Shown: one piece after another, positions 40,542 to 50,213 of the stretch
Layout: every line of letters starts with the position of its first letter
How positions within the stretch are numbered: the stretch's first letter is position 1
Made by a program: the position numbers and the translations under genes
Assembly: GCF_018127965.1 (NCBI RefSeq)
Contig: NZ_CP072350.1
Coordinates: 496,001 to 560,000 of the forward strand
DNA length: 64,000 nucleotides
Source: Prevotella melaninogenica
Lineage (GTDB): Bacteria > Bacteroidota > Bacteroidia > Bacteroidales > Bacteroidaceae
Reading direction: 5' to 3'
The notes under the pieces: model-generated
Told to the model about the DNA's origin: nothing
What the model saw: only the letters and a program-made list of their open reading frames with translations
Database searches by the model: none

Positions 40542-43500
40542 TTATTTATTGTTTGCCATACTATCCTTCCCTTGCACTACGGTCATCAAATCTTTATGGA
40601 GAATGTCCCATTGGAATTGCCATGTAGCTACTACAGGTATTGGCTTGTCAGATACATCTGAATAATCCATAATATTATCCGTTTTATTCATCTCAAAAGT
40701 ATGTAAGTTTAAACTACTAAATGAATGGTATAATCCCAATGCATGATACAACTCATGTACGCAAGTTGTATCATGCAGCCCTGGTGCTAATACAACAACT
40801 TCCTTAGAGCAAATTTTTCTGGCTTGTCCATATAAGTTCTCATCTTCATTCTTTTCGTTAAGAAAAAATATTTTGTGATACTCCTTATATTTTGATGTTA
40901 TGTTGTCTTCATTAAATGTCTCCGTGAGGTATTCAAATACCTCAGCGGGCAACTCCTTCCCCTTCAGATAGCCTCCTTCTGTATAGGCAAGAAAGGCTTC
41001 TTTTCGTTCTTGTATTGTTAAATCAAGCTTACATTCGACAATATTAGTATCGATATATGCCTGAGCAAGATATTTCTCTAATATTCTTCTACGGAAAGAA
41101 TTTTCAGGTGGTTCTACTCCTTTACTGTTACCATTCCTTTTAAGATTTGTTCTCACCCTCACCATCGCTATGTTCAGTGCATATCGATGGTGCTCATCAT
41201 TAGCTTTTACAATTAACTTTCCTGCCAGTGATTTATTATCTTTCTCGTCATAGGCATAAAGACATATTTCCTTATCTTCCGAGAACTCTTGTTTGCATGT
41301 TATTTTCAATTTATCACCTTTTTTATGGAAACCCTTGTTATGAGTTTTAGCTGTGCTCTTACTCAAAGAAAACAGTTCCTCATCATACTCGTATTTAAGT
41401 GCTACAGCCTTTTCATGAATATCTATATTTAATTCTAAGGCTGCAGAGTTTCCTTTCTTCAAGGTCATCACAGGTACTACATAGAGATAGTCTGTTGATT
41501 TTTTACCGTCATTAGTCCCTGTATTAAGAGTAGCAGCTTTAGCGGCTTCTGCTTCTTTCTTCTTCCAAGGTATGATATACTGTTGCTTGTATTCGGACAG
41601 GAATTGATTATATTTGTTTGTTTCCTGTTTGAAATTATCCCCTTCTCCCTCGCAAGAACCGATTATTTTGTCATAACGATTATCTTCTATATCCCCAGCT
41701 CTGTCGGAATCCGCAAAACGTACCCAGTCAAAGCCATAATCACCTTTATATTTCTTAGGAGTTCTAAACTGTACACATACCTTTGTTCCTATTTCCTCTT
41801 TTACTGTTTCATATTCTTTAGCTGTATTCAGTTCGTGCATGCCTTGTTCTCCACGCATCTCCATCGTGCCTTGCGAATTCACCACCGTTTTGTTTGCAGA
41901 ATGTATAAAAAGTTCCTGCTCACCAACAACATTCGTCTCTGGAGCCTCAATCTTTATTTGCTTCTGAGAGTTGAGCAATGCCTTTCCTGCCTGTGTGTGG
42001 AAGAAGTCTGCAACAATCTGCTGCATGAAAGGTGTGTTTACCAATATCTTCTGCATTACATTGGTCAGCAACATATTACCAATGTTCGTTGTTTGTGAGT
42101 TTCCAACATTAACTTGTAGGTCGTGACCTACCATTAAGGACATATCATTACCAGCATGGAGCTGTATGTTCTTAGGGGCATTAATCAAGATGTTTCCATT
42201 TCCATCCAAATGAATGGAACTACCGCCCGCATCTTTTATTGCAAGTGACTTATTATCATCATTCAGGATAACAGAAATACCACTACGCGTCTTAAGACTT
42301 TTAATACTATTATTTGAACCGCCACCGTTACCAGTAGTTCCGTTAAAGAGACTACCCAAAACGTATGGTCTTGCAGGGTCACCATGACGGAAGCCGAGGA
42401 GGACTTGGTCGCCTACCTCTGGGATAAATACAAAACCACGGTTACTCTTTACGTCACTACTACTACCGCCATCTGGGGTCATCACACGCACCCAACCTGT
42501 CTGCATACCATCTGTCTGCCAGTTCATACGTACACGCACACGGCCCTTGCCCTGTGGGTCAGCATTGCTAAGCACAGTTGCCATCTGTGTCTCAGCCAAT
42601 GGCATACGCACCTTTGGACTTGGCATTGCCTTTATTGTTGCAGGGATAGCCTTGAAGCGGTTTTTGTAGTAGCTTCCTTGACTCACCTCGTGGGTTATCT
42701 CGATAATGATAAAGTTACCCAAGCTCTCTTCTGATAGGTTCCCTACACGTTCCAAGAATGAACTGTAGAGACTTATAACGGAACCTACACGCAGGGTTGG
42801 CACCTGACTCTCAGCTGTGATATAATGTGTCTCAGCCGTCTCAGCCGCCTGCTTACGCCCCATGTAGTTAACGAGCTCTGTCTCATTGCTGATACGTGGC
42901 AGCGCATGCTGTCTTGCTGGTTTTGAGAACATACCTAATGATGCACGGAAAGCCTCACCCGCAAGTTTGTCATGACCATATGCCAAGTTTGGCGTCATAC
43001 GTTGCATCTCGCGGTCAGCACCAGAGTGATAAGAGAACACCTGCTCAGAGCGTGCGAGGGTCTGTAAACCAATGTCAAGTGAAGACAGTGTTGTTCCATA
43101 TTCTAATCTTATAGGGTCAGCCAATTTCCTTGGTTTACCAAAGATGAGTTTAGTTCCATCGAAATACATCCACTCTTGATACTGATGAGCAAGACGACGG
43201 ATAAAGTCGAAGTCCGACTCTTCGTATTGGCAGATATAGTCTTTGTTTTCCTTGAATGCAGGGTTTAACTCTAATTGCACTTTGGCTTGTTCGCACAACT
43301 TCTTAACCACATCCCCAATGGTTGTGTCATTCCATGAGAAACAGCTGTGAGCCGTTTCCATTCTGTATGTTGCAGAATAACCTGAAACGATGATACATCC
43401 AAAGTCACTTCCTTCTCTGTGTAACTGTACATTTGTCACCACACCCAAGAAGATAGGAGTACTTGCAGACTTTACGACGATGTTTTTTCCGAGCCACTCT

Positions 43501-43667
43501 TTGCTACTACTGATATTATGTACATATCTATTGCTACCCGTTTCCAATTCAACCGACATTTGGAAACGATGATGTGTACCTATGTTTTGATCAATTTGTA
43601 AAGAAATAAAAGACGAAAGAGTCTTCTTTCCTATGCTGATAGTGATTGGGTTGAACGGAATTGACAT
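40542..43667 (-). CDS. vgrG: Evolved VgrG with C-terminal metzincin-like metalloprotease domain
   Basis: 1041 residues. Residues 1-~450 match the other VgrGs (gp27-like part and OB fold, GKGRVRVRMNWQTDGMQTGW), followed by a shorter beta-helix (HAGNDMSLMVGHDLQVNVGN, EIEAPETNVVGEQELF-like repeats) to about 600. The extension ends in a zinc-binding motif, HELYHALGLYH at about 971-981, matching HExxHxxGxxH, with a Met-turn candidate NIMDYS 27 residues later. Both are hallmarks of metzincin proteases. The stretch 620-950 is lysine- and glutamate-rich with no recognised fold. A toxin fused to the spike would be delivered into target cells; a proteolytic effect on the target is inferred. Confidence 0.88.
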   Translation of the reverse strand: MSIPFNPITISIGKKTLSSFISLQIDQNIGTHHRFQMSVELETGSNRYVHNISSSKEWLGKNIVVKSASTPIFLGVVTNVQLHREGSDFGCIIVSGYSATYRMETAHSCFSWNDTTIGDVVKKLCEQAKVQLELNPAFKENKDYICQYEESDFDFIRRLAHQYQEWMYFDGTKLIFGKPRKLADPIRLEYGTTLSSLDIGLQTLARSEQVFSYHSGADREMQRMTPNLAYGHDKLAGEAFRASLGMFSKPARQHALPRISNETELVNYMGRKQAAETAETHYITAESQVPTLRVGSVISLYSSFLERVGNLSEESLGNFIIIEITHEVSQGSYYKNRFKAIPATIKAMPSPKVRMPLAETQMATVLSNADPQGKGRVRVRMNWQTDGMQTGWVRVMTPDGGSSSDVKSNRGFVFIPEVGDQVLLGFRHGDPARPYVLGSLFNGTTGNGGGSNNSIKSLKTRSGISVILNDDNKSLAIKDAGGSSIHLDGNGNILINAPKNIQLHAGNDMSLMVGHDLQVNVGNSQTTNIGNMLLTNVMQKILVNTPFMQQIVADFFHTQAGKALLNSQKQIKIEAPETNVVGEQELFIHSANKTVVNSQGTMEMRGEQGMHELNTAKEYETVKEEIGTKVCVQFRTPKKYKGDYGFDWVRFADSDRAGDIEDNRYDKIIGSCEGEGDNFKQETNKYNQFLSEYKQQYIIPWKKKEAEAAKAATLNTGTNDGKKSTDYLYVVPVMTLKKGNSAALELNIDIHEKAVALKYEYDEELFSLSKSTAKTHNKGFHKKGDKLKITCKQEFSEDKEICLYAYDEKDNKSLAGKLIVKANDEHHRYALNIAMVRVRTNLKRNGNSKGVEPPENSFRRRILEKYLAQAYIDTNIVECKLDLTIQERKEAFLAYTEGGYLKGKELPAEVFEYLTETFNEDNITSKYKEYHKIFFLNEKNEDENLYGQARKICSKEVVVLAPGLHDTTCVHELYHALGLYHSFSSLNLHTFEMNKTDNIMDYSDVSDKPIPVVATWQFQWDILHKDLMTVVQGKDSMANNK

Positions 43668-43815
43668 TGGTTGTATGTTTTGAAATAAATAAAATCTAAT
43701 AATCGTATTAGAATGATATATCCTTTTTATAGATTTATAGATAGGTAGTAAATGATTATTTACTTTTGCGATCCTAATATTTTAATAGGATTGTTTATAG
43801 AAACCTTTACTTGCA

Positions 43816-43863
43816 AAAAGCAAAAAGGACTATGCCGAGCATAGCCTGCCCTGCATAGTCCTT
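43816..43863 (-). terminator. Terminator between tssD2 and vgrG3
   Basis: On the minus strand AAGGACTATGC pairs with GCATAGTCCTT (arms 43853-43863 and 43825-43835), followed by TTTTTGCTTTTT. Same position relative to tssD as the copy at 36590. Confidence 0.8.
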
Positions 43864-43876
43864 CTGCTCTTTAAGC

Positions 43877-44275
43877 TTATGTGCGAGGCCAACGGTTGTC
43901 AAGCTCTGCATTACCCACGGTGATATTCTCAGCAGAGAAAGTCATAGCGATGGTCATAGGAGCCTCGTTGTTAACGTCGAGTGTCTCCTTGTAGTGAACG
44001 ATGTAAGCATTCTTGAAAGAAATCTCCTTCATCTTAGCATCCTCTTCGCTCTTCTTGTAAACGATCTTACCCTCAACAGGCTTGAACTGGCTGTTGAGCA
44101 TAGCCTCGATAGTAGAAGTGTCCTCAGTTGACTCGATGGTCACGCTGATACGACCGCCAGAGATGCTTGATGCTGGCTGACCCTTCTTGTCAGTTGTGCG
44201 GCTGAACTCGTAGTTAGAGTAGAGTACGTCATACTCCTTACCACCCAATTCCAAAGTTGCTCTAAATGAACTCAT
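43877..44275 (-). CDS. tssD: T6SS tube protein TssD (Hcp), copy 2
   Basis: 132 residues, one residue different from copy 1 (Glu instead of Asp in the STxDTST segment). The surrounding promoter, leader hairpin and terminator are also duplicated, so a block of about 650 bp was copied together. It precedes the VgrG-metzincin gene. Two near-identical tssD genes ahead of two different VgrG units suggest that each payload unit carries its own tube gene, or that gene conversion keeps them alike. Confidence 0.93.
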   Translation of the reverse strand: MSSFRATLELGGKEYDVLYSNYEFSRTTDKKGQPASSISGGRISVTIESTEDTSTIEAMLNSQFKPVEGKIVYKKSEEDAKMKEISFKNAYIVHYKETLDVNNEAPMTIAMTFSAENITVGNAELDNRWPRT

Positions 44276-44456
44276 AATTGAAAAGTTTTAAGTTGTTAGA
44301 AAAAAATGATAAACGAGGCACCCTTATCATCTCCTTTACAAGAAAACAAAAAAGAGAAAACCTCAACAACTTCTTGAAGTCCCCTCTGTACGGCTGATAA
44401 ACAGTCTTGCTCTTGGAAAGAAGAGGATGATTCACAATCTGTTGTTTTTATAGTTT

Positions 44457-44488
44457 CAAAAGTAAAAATATAATTCTATAAAAGCAAA
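44457..44488 (-). promoter_or_regulatory. tssD2 promoter
   Basis: TTTG (44488-44485), a 20-base spacer and TACTTTTG (44464-44457) on the minus strand, identical in layout to the tssD1 promoter. The ~180-base leader to the ATG carries the ATGATAA/TTATCAT hairpin with a T-run. Confidence 0.7.
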
Positions 44489-44897
44489 TTAAAGACGTAA
44501 AATAACATAAGTTTAACATTAAAAAACTAAATGCTTACTTATTATCTTTGCATTTTCTGCAAAGTGCATTGTTAAGTCTTCATTTTCGAGTAGCGGTAAA
44601 TTAGCCTCTGTCTGTAGCTTAAAGACACAATTCCCCCAATAATCAATCGGTTACAGCCATTGATAGTTTTTCCCATATGACTTAAATTACTTTGAATATG
44701 AGCTTACAAGTTTTCTTTAAATTATATCATATCTAATATAAAAATATGATTTATTTGTGTTTTTATATGCGTTCGAATATAAAATGGGGTGTAAAACATA
44801 GGGAATACAGACTCAGTAAACAGCTATTCAGACGATGAGGAGGGGATAATGGATGGTGTCGTCTTGCTTGGTAATGTTTGGGGATATAATCTGTTTT

Positions 44898-45130
44898 GTC
44901 CGATTTTTTCACATGGTGATTTTATAAAGACCTCCAAACGGCTTGCAAAAGACGCCCTTTTGGCTTGCAAAAGGTGCCCTTTTGAGGTCTTGTTAACGCC
45001 CTTTTGAAGTCTAATTAAGCACCTTTTAAAATCTCTCTTTGCAACTATCTGATTACAAATAACTTACATAGATGCTAAAGCGATGCGCTTTTAAGCCTTT
45101 TCCTTGCCTTTCCTTCGAACGTTTTGTCAA
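44898..45130. repeat. Second type of dispersed element carrying the core repeat (copy 1)
   Basis: From TTGTCCGATTTTTTCACA to TTTTGTCAATATATTTC it is homologous to 63751-64000. On the minus strand the core reads AAAAGGTGCTTAATTAGACT, AAAAGGGCGTT, AAAGGGCACCTTTTGCAAG, AAAGGGCGTCTTTTGCAAG. Flanks differ from those of the 588-bp element, so the same core sits in two contexts. The rest of 44489-45309 has no convincing gene; a CACAGAGACACGGAG fragment lies near 45165. Confidence 0.6.
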
Positions 45131-45309
45131 TATATTTCTTTGTCTTTTCAGGTTAAATCTCACACAGAGACACGGAGTTAACGGAGGTTTTATGTAAGGA
45201 TGTGTAGCCCACGAAGGGGTGTTAATGTTGAATAGATAGCAGAGGAATGTTTTTATTCACTTTTCTATTTGAAATCTAATAAGTTGCGCTTACTTGCGAG
45301 GGGATTAAG

Positions 45310-45340
45310 TTTGCTGGTCATCTTTTTTTTATTATCTTTG
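45310..45340 (+). promoter_or_regulatory. Promoter of the Wzi-like gene
   Basis: TTTG (45310-45313), a 19-base spacer and TATCTTTG (45333-45340), 18 bases before the first ATG. Confidence 0.7.
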
Positions 45341-45357
45341 TAGCTGGTATTAACTTT

Positions 45358-46959
45358 ATGATGATGAAGAAGTTATTTTCAACCTTGGTTGTCCTTTTGA
45401 TGACATCGACGATGCAGGCTCAGTATCAAGAACCGGTGCGACGTGACACGTCAAAGTTGCAGCCATTAAAAGGCTTAGAATATAAGGTGGAGATGCAGGG
45501 GAGCCTTTCAAAGGGTAAGACCCCACTCTGGCTCAATGCCAATAAGTATGGACTCAGTTCGCTGGAGACAGCGAACGGCTATCTGCGAGGGGGCATAGAA
45601 CGTCCAATCCAGACGGATGAAGGGCAGAAGTTTGGCTTAGGCTATGGGTTAGACGTTGCTTTACCTATCAACTATACTAATAAGGCGGTCATTCAGCAGG
45701 CATACGTGGAAGGACGATGGTGGCACGGAACGCTGACCATTGGAGCCAAGGAACAGCCGATGGAACTGAAGAACAATGAGCTCAGTTCGGGTTCGCAGAC
45801 ATTGGGCATCAATGCTCGTCCTATTCCGCAGGTGCGTTTGGCATTGTCAGACTATTGGACACTACCCTTTGCGAATGGCTGGTTGCACCTCAAAGGACAC
45901 GTTGCTTACGGAATGATGACCGACCAAAATTGGCAACATGATTTCACGGCTAAGCAATCGAAATATACCGACCGTGCGCTCTTCCACTCTAAGGCAGGCT
46001 ATCTGAAGGTGGGGAATGATGAGGTGTTCTGTCCATGGTCGTTAGAGATGGGGTTAGAGATGGTTAGTATCTTTGGCGGTACCTCTTATCTTCCTGATGG
46101 TCATGGCGCAATGAAGACCATAGAGAATGGGAAAGGGCTGCACGCTTATTGGAACGCTTTTCTCCCCGGTGGTGCCGACAATGGTGAGACAACTTATCAG
46201 AATGTACAGGGCGACCAGTTGGGCAGTTGGGTGATGCGTTTCAACTATGATGGCGACTGGCACGGCTTTTCACTCTATGCTGATAAGTTCTTTGAGGACC
46301 ATTCCGCCATGCTCCAGCTTGACTATGACGGTTATGGTGAGGGCAGCGAGTGGCAAGAGAAGAAGCAACGTCGCTACTTGATTTATGATTTCAAGGACTG
46401 GCTCTTAGGTTTTGAATATCGTTATAAGCCTGATAATTGGTTGAACACTTTTGTCGTTGAATATCTTTATTCAAAGTATCAGAGTGGTCCGATTTACCAT
46501 GATCATACCATCACGGTAGCCGACCATATTGGAGGCAAGGACAACTTCTATAACCATTATATCCTCCCCGGTTTCCAACATTGGGGACAAGGCATTGGTA
46601 ATCCGCTCTATCGTTCACCGATTTACAATGAAGATGGGACTATCTACTTTAAGGACAACCGTTTCGTGGGTTTCCATGTAGGTCTGGGTGGTCATCCTTC
46701 AGAGTATTTCAAGTGGCGCTTCCTCGGCACATGGCAGGAGGGATTGGGAACCTACGAACAGCCTTATACGAAGAGACGACACAACGTGAGTCTGATGGGA
46801 GAGGCAACTTATACGCTGCAAGGACAGAAACTTCCGATGTGGATGAGAGGTGTTGATGTCCGAATGGGCATCGGTGCCGACTTCGGTTCAGTACTCGGTG
46901 GCAACAACTATGGTATGCAGTTGACCATTACGAAGCGTGGTTTGTTAGGAAAGAAATAG
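45358..46959 (+). CDS. Wzi-like capsule assembly outer-membrane protein
   Basis: 533 residues. Signal peptide (MMMKKLFSTLVVLLMTSTMQ), then a beta-barrel with many aromatic residues. The N-terminal pattern SLSKGKTPLWLNANKYGLSS and ANGYLRGGIERPI is typical for the Wzi/capsule assembly family of Bacteroidota, as are YVEGRWWHGTLTIGAKEQPM and SDYWTLPFANGWLHLKGHVA. Wzi binds exported polysaccharide at the cell surface. Here it starts the region with Wzx, Wzy, Wzz and Wza genes and is followed after 33 bases by a small lipoprotein. Several ATG codons in a row make the exact start uncertain by two residues. Confidence 0.82.
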   Translation: MMMKKLFSTLVVLLMTSTMQAQYQEPVRRDTSKLQPLKGLEYKVEMQGSLSKGKTPLWLNANKYGLSSLETANGYLRGGIERPIQTDEGQKFGLGYGLDVALPINYTNKAVIQQAYVEGRWWHGTLTIGAKEQPMELKNNELSSGSQTLGINARPIPQVRLALSDYWTLPFANGWLHLKGHVAYGMMTDQNWQHDFTAKQSKYTDRALFHSKAGYLKVGNDEVFCPWSLEMGLEMVSIFGGTSYLPDGHGAMKTIENGKGLHAYWNAFLPGGADNGETTYQNVQGDQLGSWVMRFNYDGDWHGFSLYADKFFEDHSAMLQLDYDGYGEGSEWQEKKQRRYLIYDFKDWLLGFEYRYKPDNWLNTFVVEYLYSKYQSGPIYHDHTITVADHIGGKDNFYNHYILPGFQHWGQGIGNPLYRSPIYNEDGTIYFKDNRFVGFHVGLGGHPSEYFKWRFLGTWQEGLGTYEQPYTKRRHNVSLMGEATYTLQGQKLPMWMRGVDVRMGIGADFGSVLGGNNYGMQLTITKRGLLGKK

Positions 46960-46992
46960 CCTTTTTATTGTGTAAACAGAACGAAATAGAAT

Positions 46993-47442
46993 ATGAAAAG
47001 AATAAAGATATTATCCTTTGTCTTGCCTCTACTGACACTCCTCTTCTCCTCTTGTACATTGGAAACGGACAATGATGCAGGCAGAATGGAGGGAATGTGG
47101 CATCTTGTGAAGATAGAATCAATGACATCCGCTGCAAATGAAGACTTGAGTGAGCAGGTAATCTTCTGGTCTTTTCAAGCTAAGCTCTTGCAGATGGAGG
47201 ATAAGACAGGACAGCATTATAGCTATCTCTATCGTTTCCGAATTGATAATGACCAACTTACGTTGACTTCTCCTTATCAGTTTGACCGTGAGAATGGCGA
47301 CCGACCACTAACAGCTTATGAGTCAACATTAGGCTTATATGGTATTAAAAGTCTTACCCCAGTGTTTCGAATTGAGAAGATAGACAGACGAAAGATGATA
47401 TTGAATGATGGGGCAGTAAGGCTCTACTTTGATAAATTCTAA
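46993..47442 (+). CDS. Small lipocalin-like lipoprotein
   Basis: 149 residues with lipoprotein signal (MKRIKILSFVLPLLTLLFSS followed by Cys at 21). The mature part starts MEGMWHLVKIESM, then strands YSYLYRFRIDNDQLTLTSPY and KSLTPVFRIEKIDRRKMILN, the layout of lipocalin-like lipoproteins common in Prevotella and Bacteroides. Function unknown; co-transcribed with the Wzi-like gene by position. Confidence 0.68.
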   Translation: MKRIKILSFVLPLLTLLFSSCTLETDNDAGRMEGMWHLVKIESMTSAANEDLSEQVIFWSFQAKLLQMEDKTGQHYSYLYRFRIDNDQLTLTSPYQFDRENGDRPLTAYESTLGLYGIKSLTPVFRIEKIDRRKMILNDGAVRLYFDKF

Positions 47443-47542
47443 GTTGTAGTTGCCGACTGAACATTGTCGATATCATGTGAGTTATTAGCATCTTTGGATT
47501 CTTATCTCTCTCTTCTTGACACGTTCTATCCCTCTTTAATAG

Positions 47543-47596
47543 ACGTGTGGACGCCTAACACATGACGTGCGGAGGCTTCGCACTATTGGTGCGGAC
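47543..47596. repeat. GTGTGGACGC / GGTGCGGACC repeat
   Basis: ACGTGTGGACGCCTAACAC, GACGTGCGGAGGCTTCG, CACTATTGGTGCGGACC: same family as 14625-14700. Confidence 0.55.
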
Positions 47597-47660
47597 CGTA
47601 AGTTCAATATAAAGTGATGCTCGGATAGAGATAAGCAGGTGGGTAGTAATCGTTTAAGAA

Positions 47661-47998
47661 GATGCTTTTAGTTCTTCCGAGATATAGAATGATAAGCTAA
47701 AACCCTTACATGATAAGGCATACAGAGTCACGGAGTGGACGGAGAATATCGCTATGTCAGGGAGGTGCCGATAGCACAGAGAGCGATAGAGATATAGCGT
47801 ATAGTTCTTTGATAACTAAGGAGATAAACGCTTTGTTCATTAATCTCTAATAAAACTCGCAAACAACCTCCTTTGCTCCATGCACCAACGGTGCCTCCGT
47901 GAATACCATTGCTTTGTTTTTATAATCCTCCATTCACTCCGTGACTCTGTGTGATATTTCTTCAAAATCCTAAACTTAGGAGGACGCTTATCATTCTA
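47661..47998. repeat. Palindromic CACAGAG/CTCCGTG element, second copy
   Basis: It starts GTTCTTCCGAGATATAGAAT and GATAAGC and ends near GCTTATCATTCTAAAT, inverted. Inner arms are ACAGAGTCACGGAGTGGACG and CATTCACTCCGTGACTCTGT, nearly perfect complements. The middle (GAGGTGCCGATAGCACAGAG... AATAAAACTCGCAAA) matches the reverse complement of the element at 2851-3234. No gene. Confidence 0.65.
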
Positions 47999-48038
47999 AA
48001 TTACTGATGTCACAGTTTTTTACCTTTTTTCTTCCTCT

Positions 48039-49145
48039 TTATTCAGTGAAAGGAAGTCCACCCTTTCTTCTTATAAAGATGTCGAGGGTATATTGGAAGG
48101 CGATATAGATAATAATATCAATCGCAATAATCCATGTCACAAGAAGTTGATTGAAGAGAGAAAGGTTGATGATGATAAAGATAAGCGACAGTGCAATGAT
48201 GCTTATCAAAGCCTGATGCTGTGTCATTCCTGCACGCATTAGCTTATGGTGGATATGGTTTTTATCCGCTCTGAAGATCGGTTTTCGGTGAAGAATTCGA
48301 ACGATGATGACTCTGAATACATCAAAGGTTGGTACGAGGAGTAAGGTTACGGAAAGGAGTGTTGCACCCTTCTGATAAGGCATGACATGTGGGTTATACA
48401 TGCAGAACTTAATCAGTAGTACGCCAAGGATGTAACCAAGTGTCAGACTACCAGAGTCGCCCATGAATATCTTTTGGTTCTTTTCCTGTTTTCCCCATAT
48501 GTTATGGTAAAGGAAAGGAATCAATACACCCATCAGTCCAGCAATAAGGATGCAATAGACCCATATCTTTTCGCGTTGGAAAATAAAGTAAAGACCGCAT
48601 AACGCAATGAGCGTAAGGCTCGCAGAGAGTCCGTCAATACCATCTATCAGATTGATAGCATTCATGATAAATACCAGTACACCAACGGTTAACACCGCCC
48701 CTACGAGTGGCGGAATCTCATAGATACCTAAGAAACCATAGAGGTTGTTGATGTAAAGATAGGACATCGGAAGCAGACTTGCCACAATAATCTGCATGAG
48801 AAGTTTCTTCTTTGCCCGCACGCCAAAGATGTCATCGAGTACGCCTGTTATATAGATAACGGTGATACCCACACCAAAGAAGATGCTCCATGGGCTGACC
48901 CCAATCTTATTGCCTTTGCTTGTATAGACCCATGCTAATAGTGCAACGACCGTAGCAATCAGCATACTGGGCATAAAAGATACGCCCCCTAAGCGAGGAA
49001 TAGCATTCTTGTGTATTTTTCTGGCATCTGGTGTGTCATATAATTTTCTCTTTTTACAAAACGAGAGAATCTGTGGAATCATAATGAATCCACAGACAGC
49101 ACTCATGGCAAATGCAAACAGGCTTATCAAAATATATGTTGACAT
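48039..49145 (-). CDS. WecA/TagO-type polyprenyl-phosphate sugar-1-phosphate transferase
   Basis: 368 residues from the ATG at 49143-49145; an ATG at 49178 would add 11 polar residues before the first membrane helix. About eleven membrane helices. Motifs of the MraY/WecA family: YDTPDARKIHKNAIPRLGGV near the start, ITGVLDDIFGVRAKKKL (Asp-Asp), NLIDGIDGLSA, KIFMGDSGSLTLGYI, and HIHHKLMRAGM near the C-terminus. It loads the first sugar-phosphate, often GlcNAc, onto undecaprenyl phosphate. The window also has a PglC/WcaJ-type priming enzyme at 58469, so two priming enzymes exist here. Confidence 0.9.
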   Translation of the reverse strand: MSTYILISLFAFAMSAVCGFIMIPQILSFCKKRKLYDTPDARKIHKNAIPRLGGVSFMPSMLIATVVALLAWVYTSKGNKIGVSPWSIFFGVGITVIYITGVLDDIFGVRAKKKLLMQIIVASLLPMSYLYINNLYGFLGIYEIPPLVGAVLTVGVLVFIMNAINLIDGIDGLSASLTLIALCGLYFIFQREKIWVYCILIAGLMGVLIPFLYHNIWGKQEKNQKIFMGDSGSLTLGYILGVLLIKFCMYNPHVMPYQKGATLLSVTLLLVPTFDVFRVIIVRILHRKPIFRADKNHIHHKLMRAGMTQHQALISIIALSLIFIIINLSLFNQLLVTWIIAIDIIIYIAFQYTLDIFIRRKGGLPFTE

Positions 49146-49391
49146 GTTGTATGTATTCTTGTGTTTAATAAAACTCAAAAATTGTAATTATATTGTATTT
49201 GGGTGTCATAAAAAGTATAATTATTATCTGATGATAATCGTTTTTGCGAAATCTTCTCACTATGAATGGTTATTTGTTATTTTCTTTTTGTAAATTTGTA
49301 GCTAAAGAATATTAGTTGAGTCGTTGTCTATTATAGGCATTGAGCGGTTCTATTAAATATTTTTTGTTAAATAATCCTTGAGCATTAACGT

Positions 49392-50213
49392 ATGGAACGT
49401 ATTGACATATCAGTTTTAATGGCTGTCTATAAGAAAGATAATCCAGCTTTCCTTCGTGAAAGTTTAGAGAGTATCTTTTCTCAGACGGTGGAGGCTGCCG
49501 AGGTCGTTTTGTTAGAGGATGGACCTTTGACGGATGCTTTGTATGACGTTATAAAGTCTTATGAGTCGAGATATTCAACCTTGAAAGTGGTATCATTCCC
49601 AGAGAATAGGGGGTTGGGTAAGACCTTAAATGATGGCTTACTACTTTGTAAATATGATCTTGTGGCACGTATGGATGCTGACGATATCTGTAAACCGAAT
49701 AGGTTAGAGGTGGAGTATAATTGGCTAAAGGCACATGAAGACTATGACGTGATAGGCTCTTGGGTGGATGAATTTACAGACGATAAGACGCGGGTAAAGT
49801 CGATAAGAAAGGTTCCTGAAGCATATGATGAGATAAAGAAATATGCGCAGTATAGATGTCCTATAAACCATCCGACAGCTATGTATAGAAAGGCAGCAGT
49901 GCTGGCAGTAGGTGGTTATCTCACAGAATATTTCCCTGAAGATTATTTCCTTTGGTTGCGAATGTTGAAGAATGGGAGTAAGTTTTATAATATTCAAGAG
50001 TCTTTGTTGTGGTTCCGTTATTCGGAGGAGACGGTGGCAAAGCGAGGTGGCTTGGCTTATGCTTGTGATGAGGTGCGTATCTTGGTACGGATGCTGAAGA
50101 TGGGCTACATTCCTTTCCATGTTTTTTGCCAAAGTGTTGTAATCCGTTTTACCACTCGTGTTATGCCTTTACCTATCCGTCAGCGATTGTATAATCTGAT
50201 AAGAAAAACATAG
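49392..50213 (+). CDS. Family 2 glycosyltransferase
   Basis: 273 residues. GT-A fold: ISVLMAVYKKDNPAFLRESL at the N-terminus, VVLLEDGPL, ENRGLGKTLNDGL, and DLVARMDADDICKPNRLEVE with the metal-binding DxD. A later HPTAMYRKAAVLAVGGY and EDYFLWLRMLKNG match Rhamnosyl/galactosyl-type GT2 enzymes of polysaccharide loci. The acceptor and donor are unknown. First gene of the plus-strand assembly cluster. Confidence 0.88.
   Translation: MERIDISVLMAVYKKDNPAFLRESLESIFSQTVEAAEVVLLEDGPLTDALYDVIKSYESRYSTLKVVSFPENRGLGKTLNDGLLLCKYDLVARMDADDICKPNRLEVEYNWLKAHEDYDVIGSWVDEFTDDKTRVKSIRKVPEAYDEIKKYAQYRCPINHPTAMYRKAAVLAVGGYLTEYFPEDYFLWLRMLKNGSKFYNIQESLLWFRYSEETVAKRGGLAYACDEVRILVRMLKMGYIPFHVFCQSVVIRFTTRVMPLPIRQRLYNLIRKT

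Noticed and set aside
41583..42098. 171-codon plus-strand ORF
   Set aside because: Antisense to the C-terminal half of the VgrG-metzincin gene, without signal or family features.
49009..49293. 94-codon plus-strand ORF across the WecA-type gene start
   Set aside because: Mostly antisense to the transferase N-terminus; the rest is AT-rich intergenic sequence with promoters.
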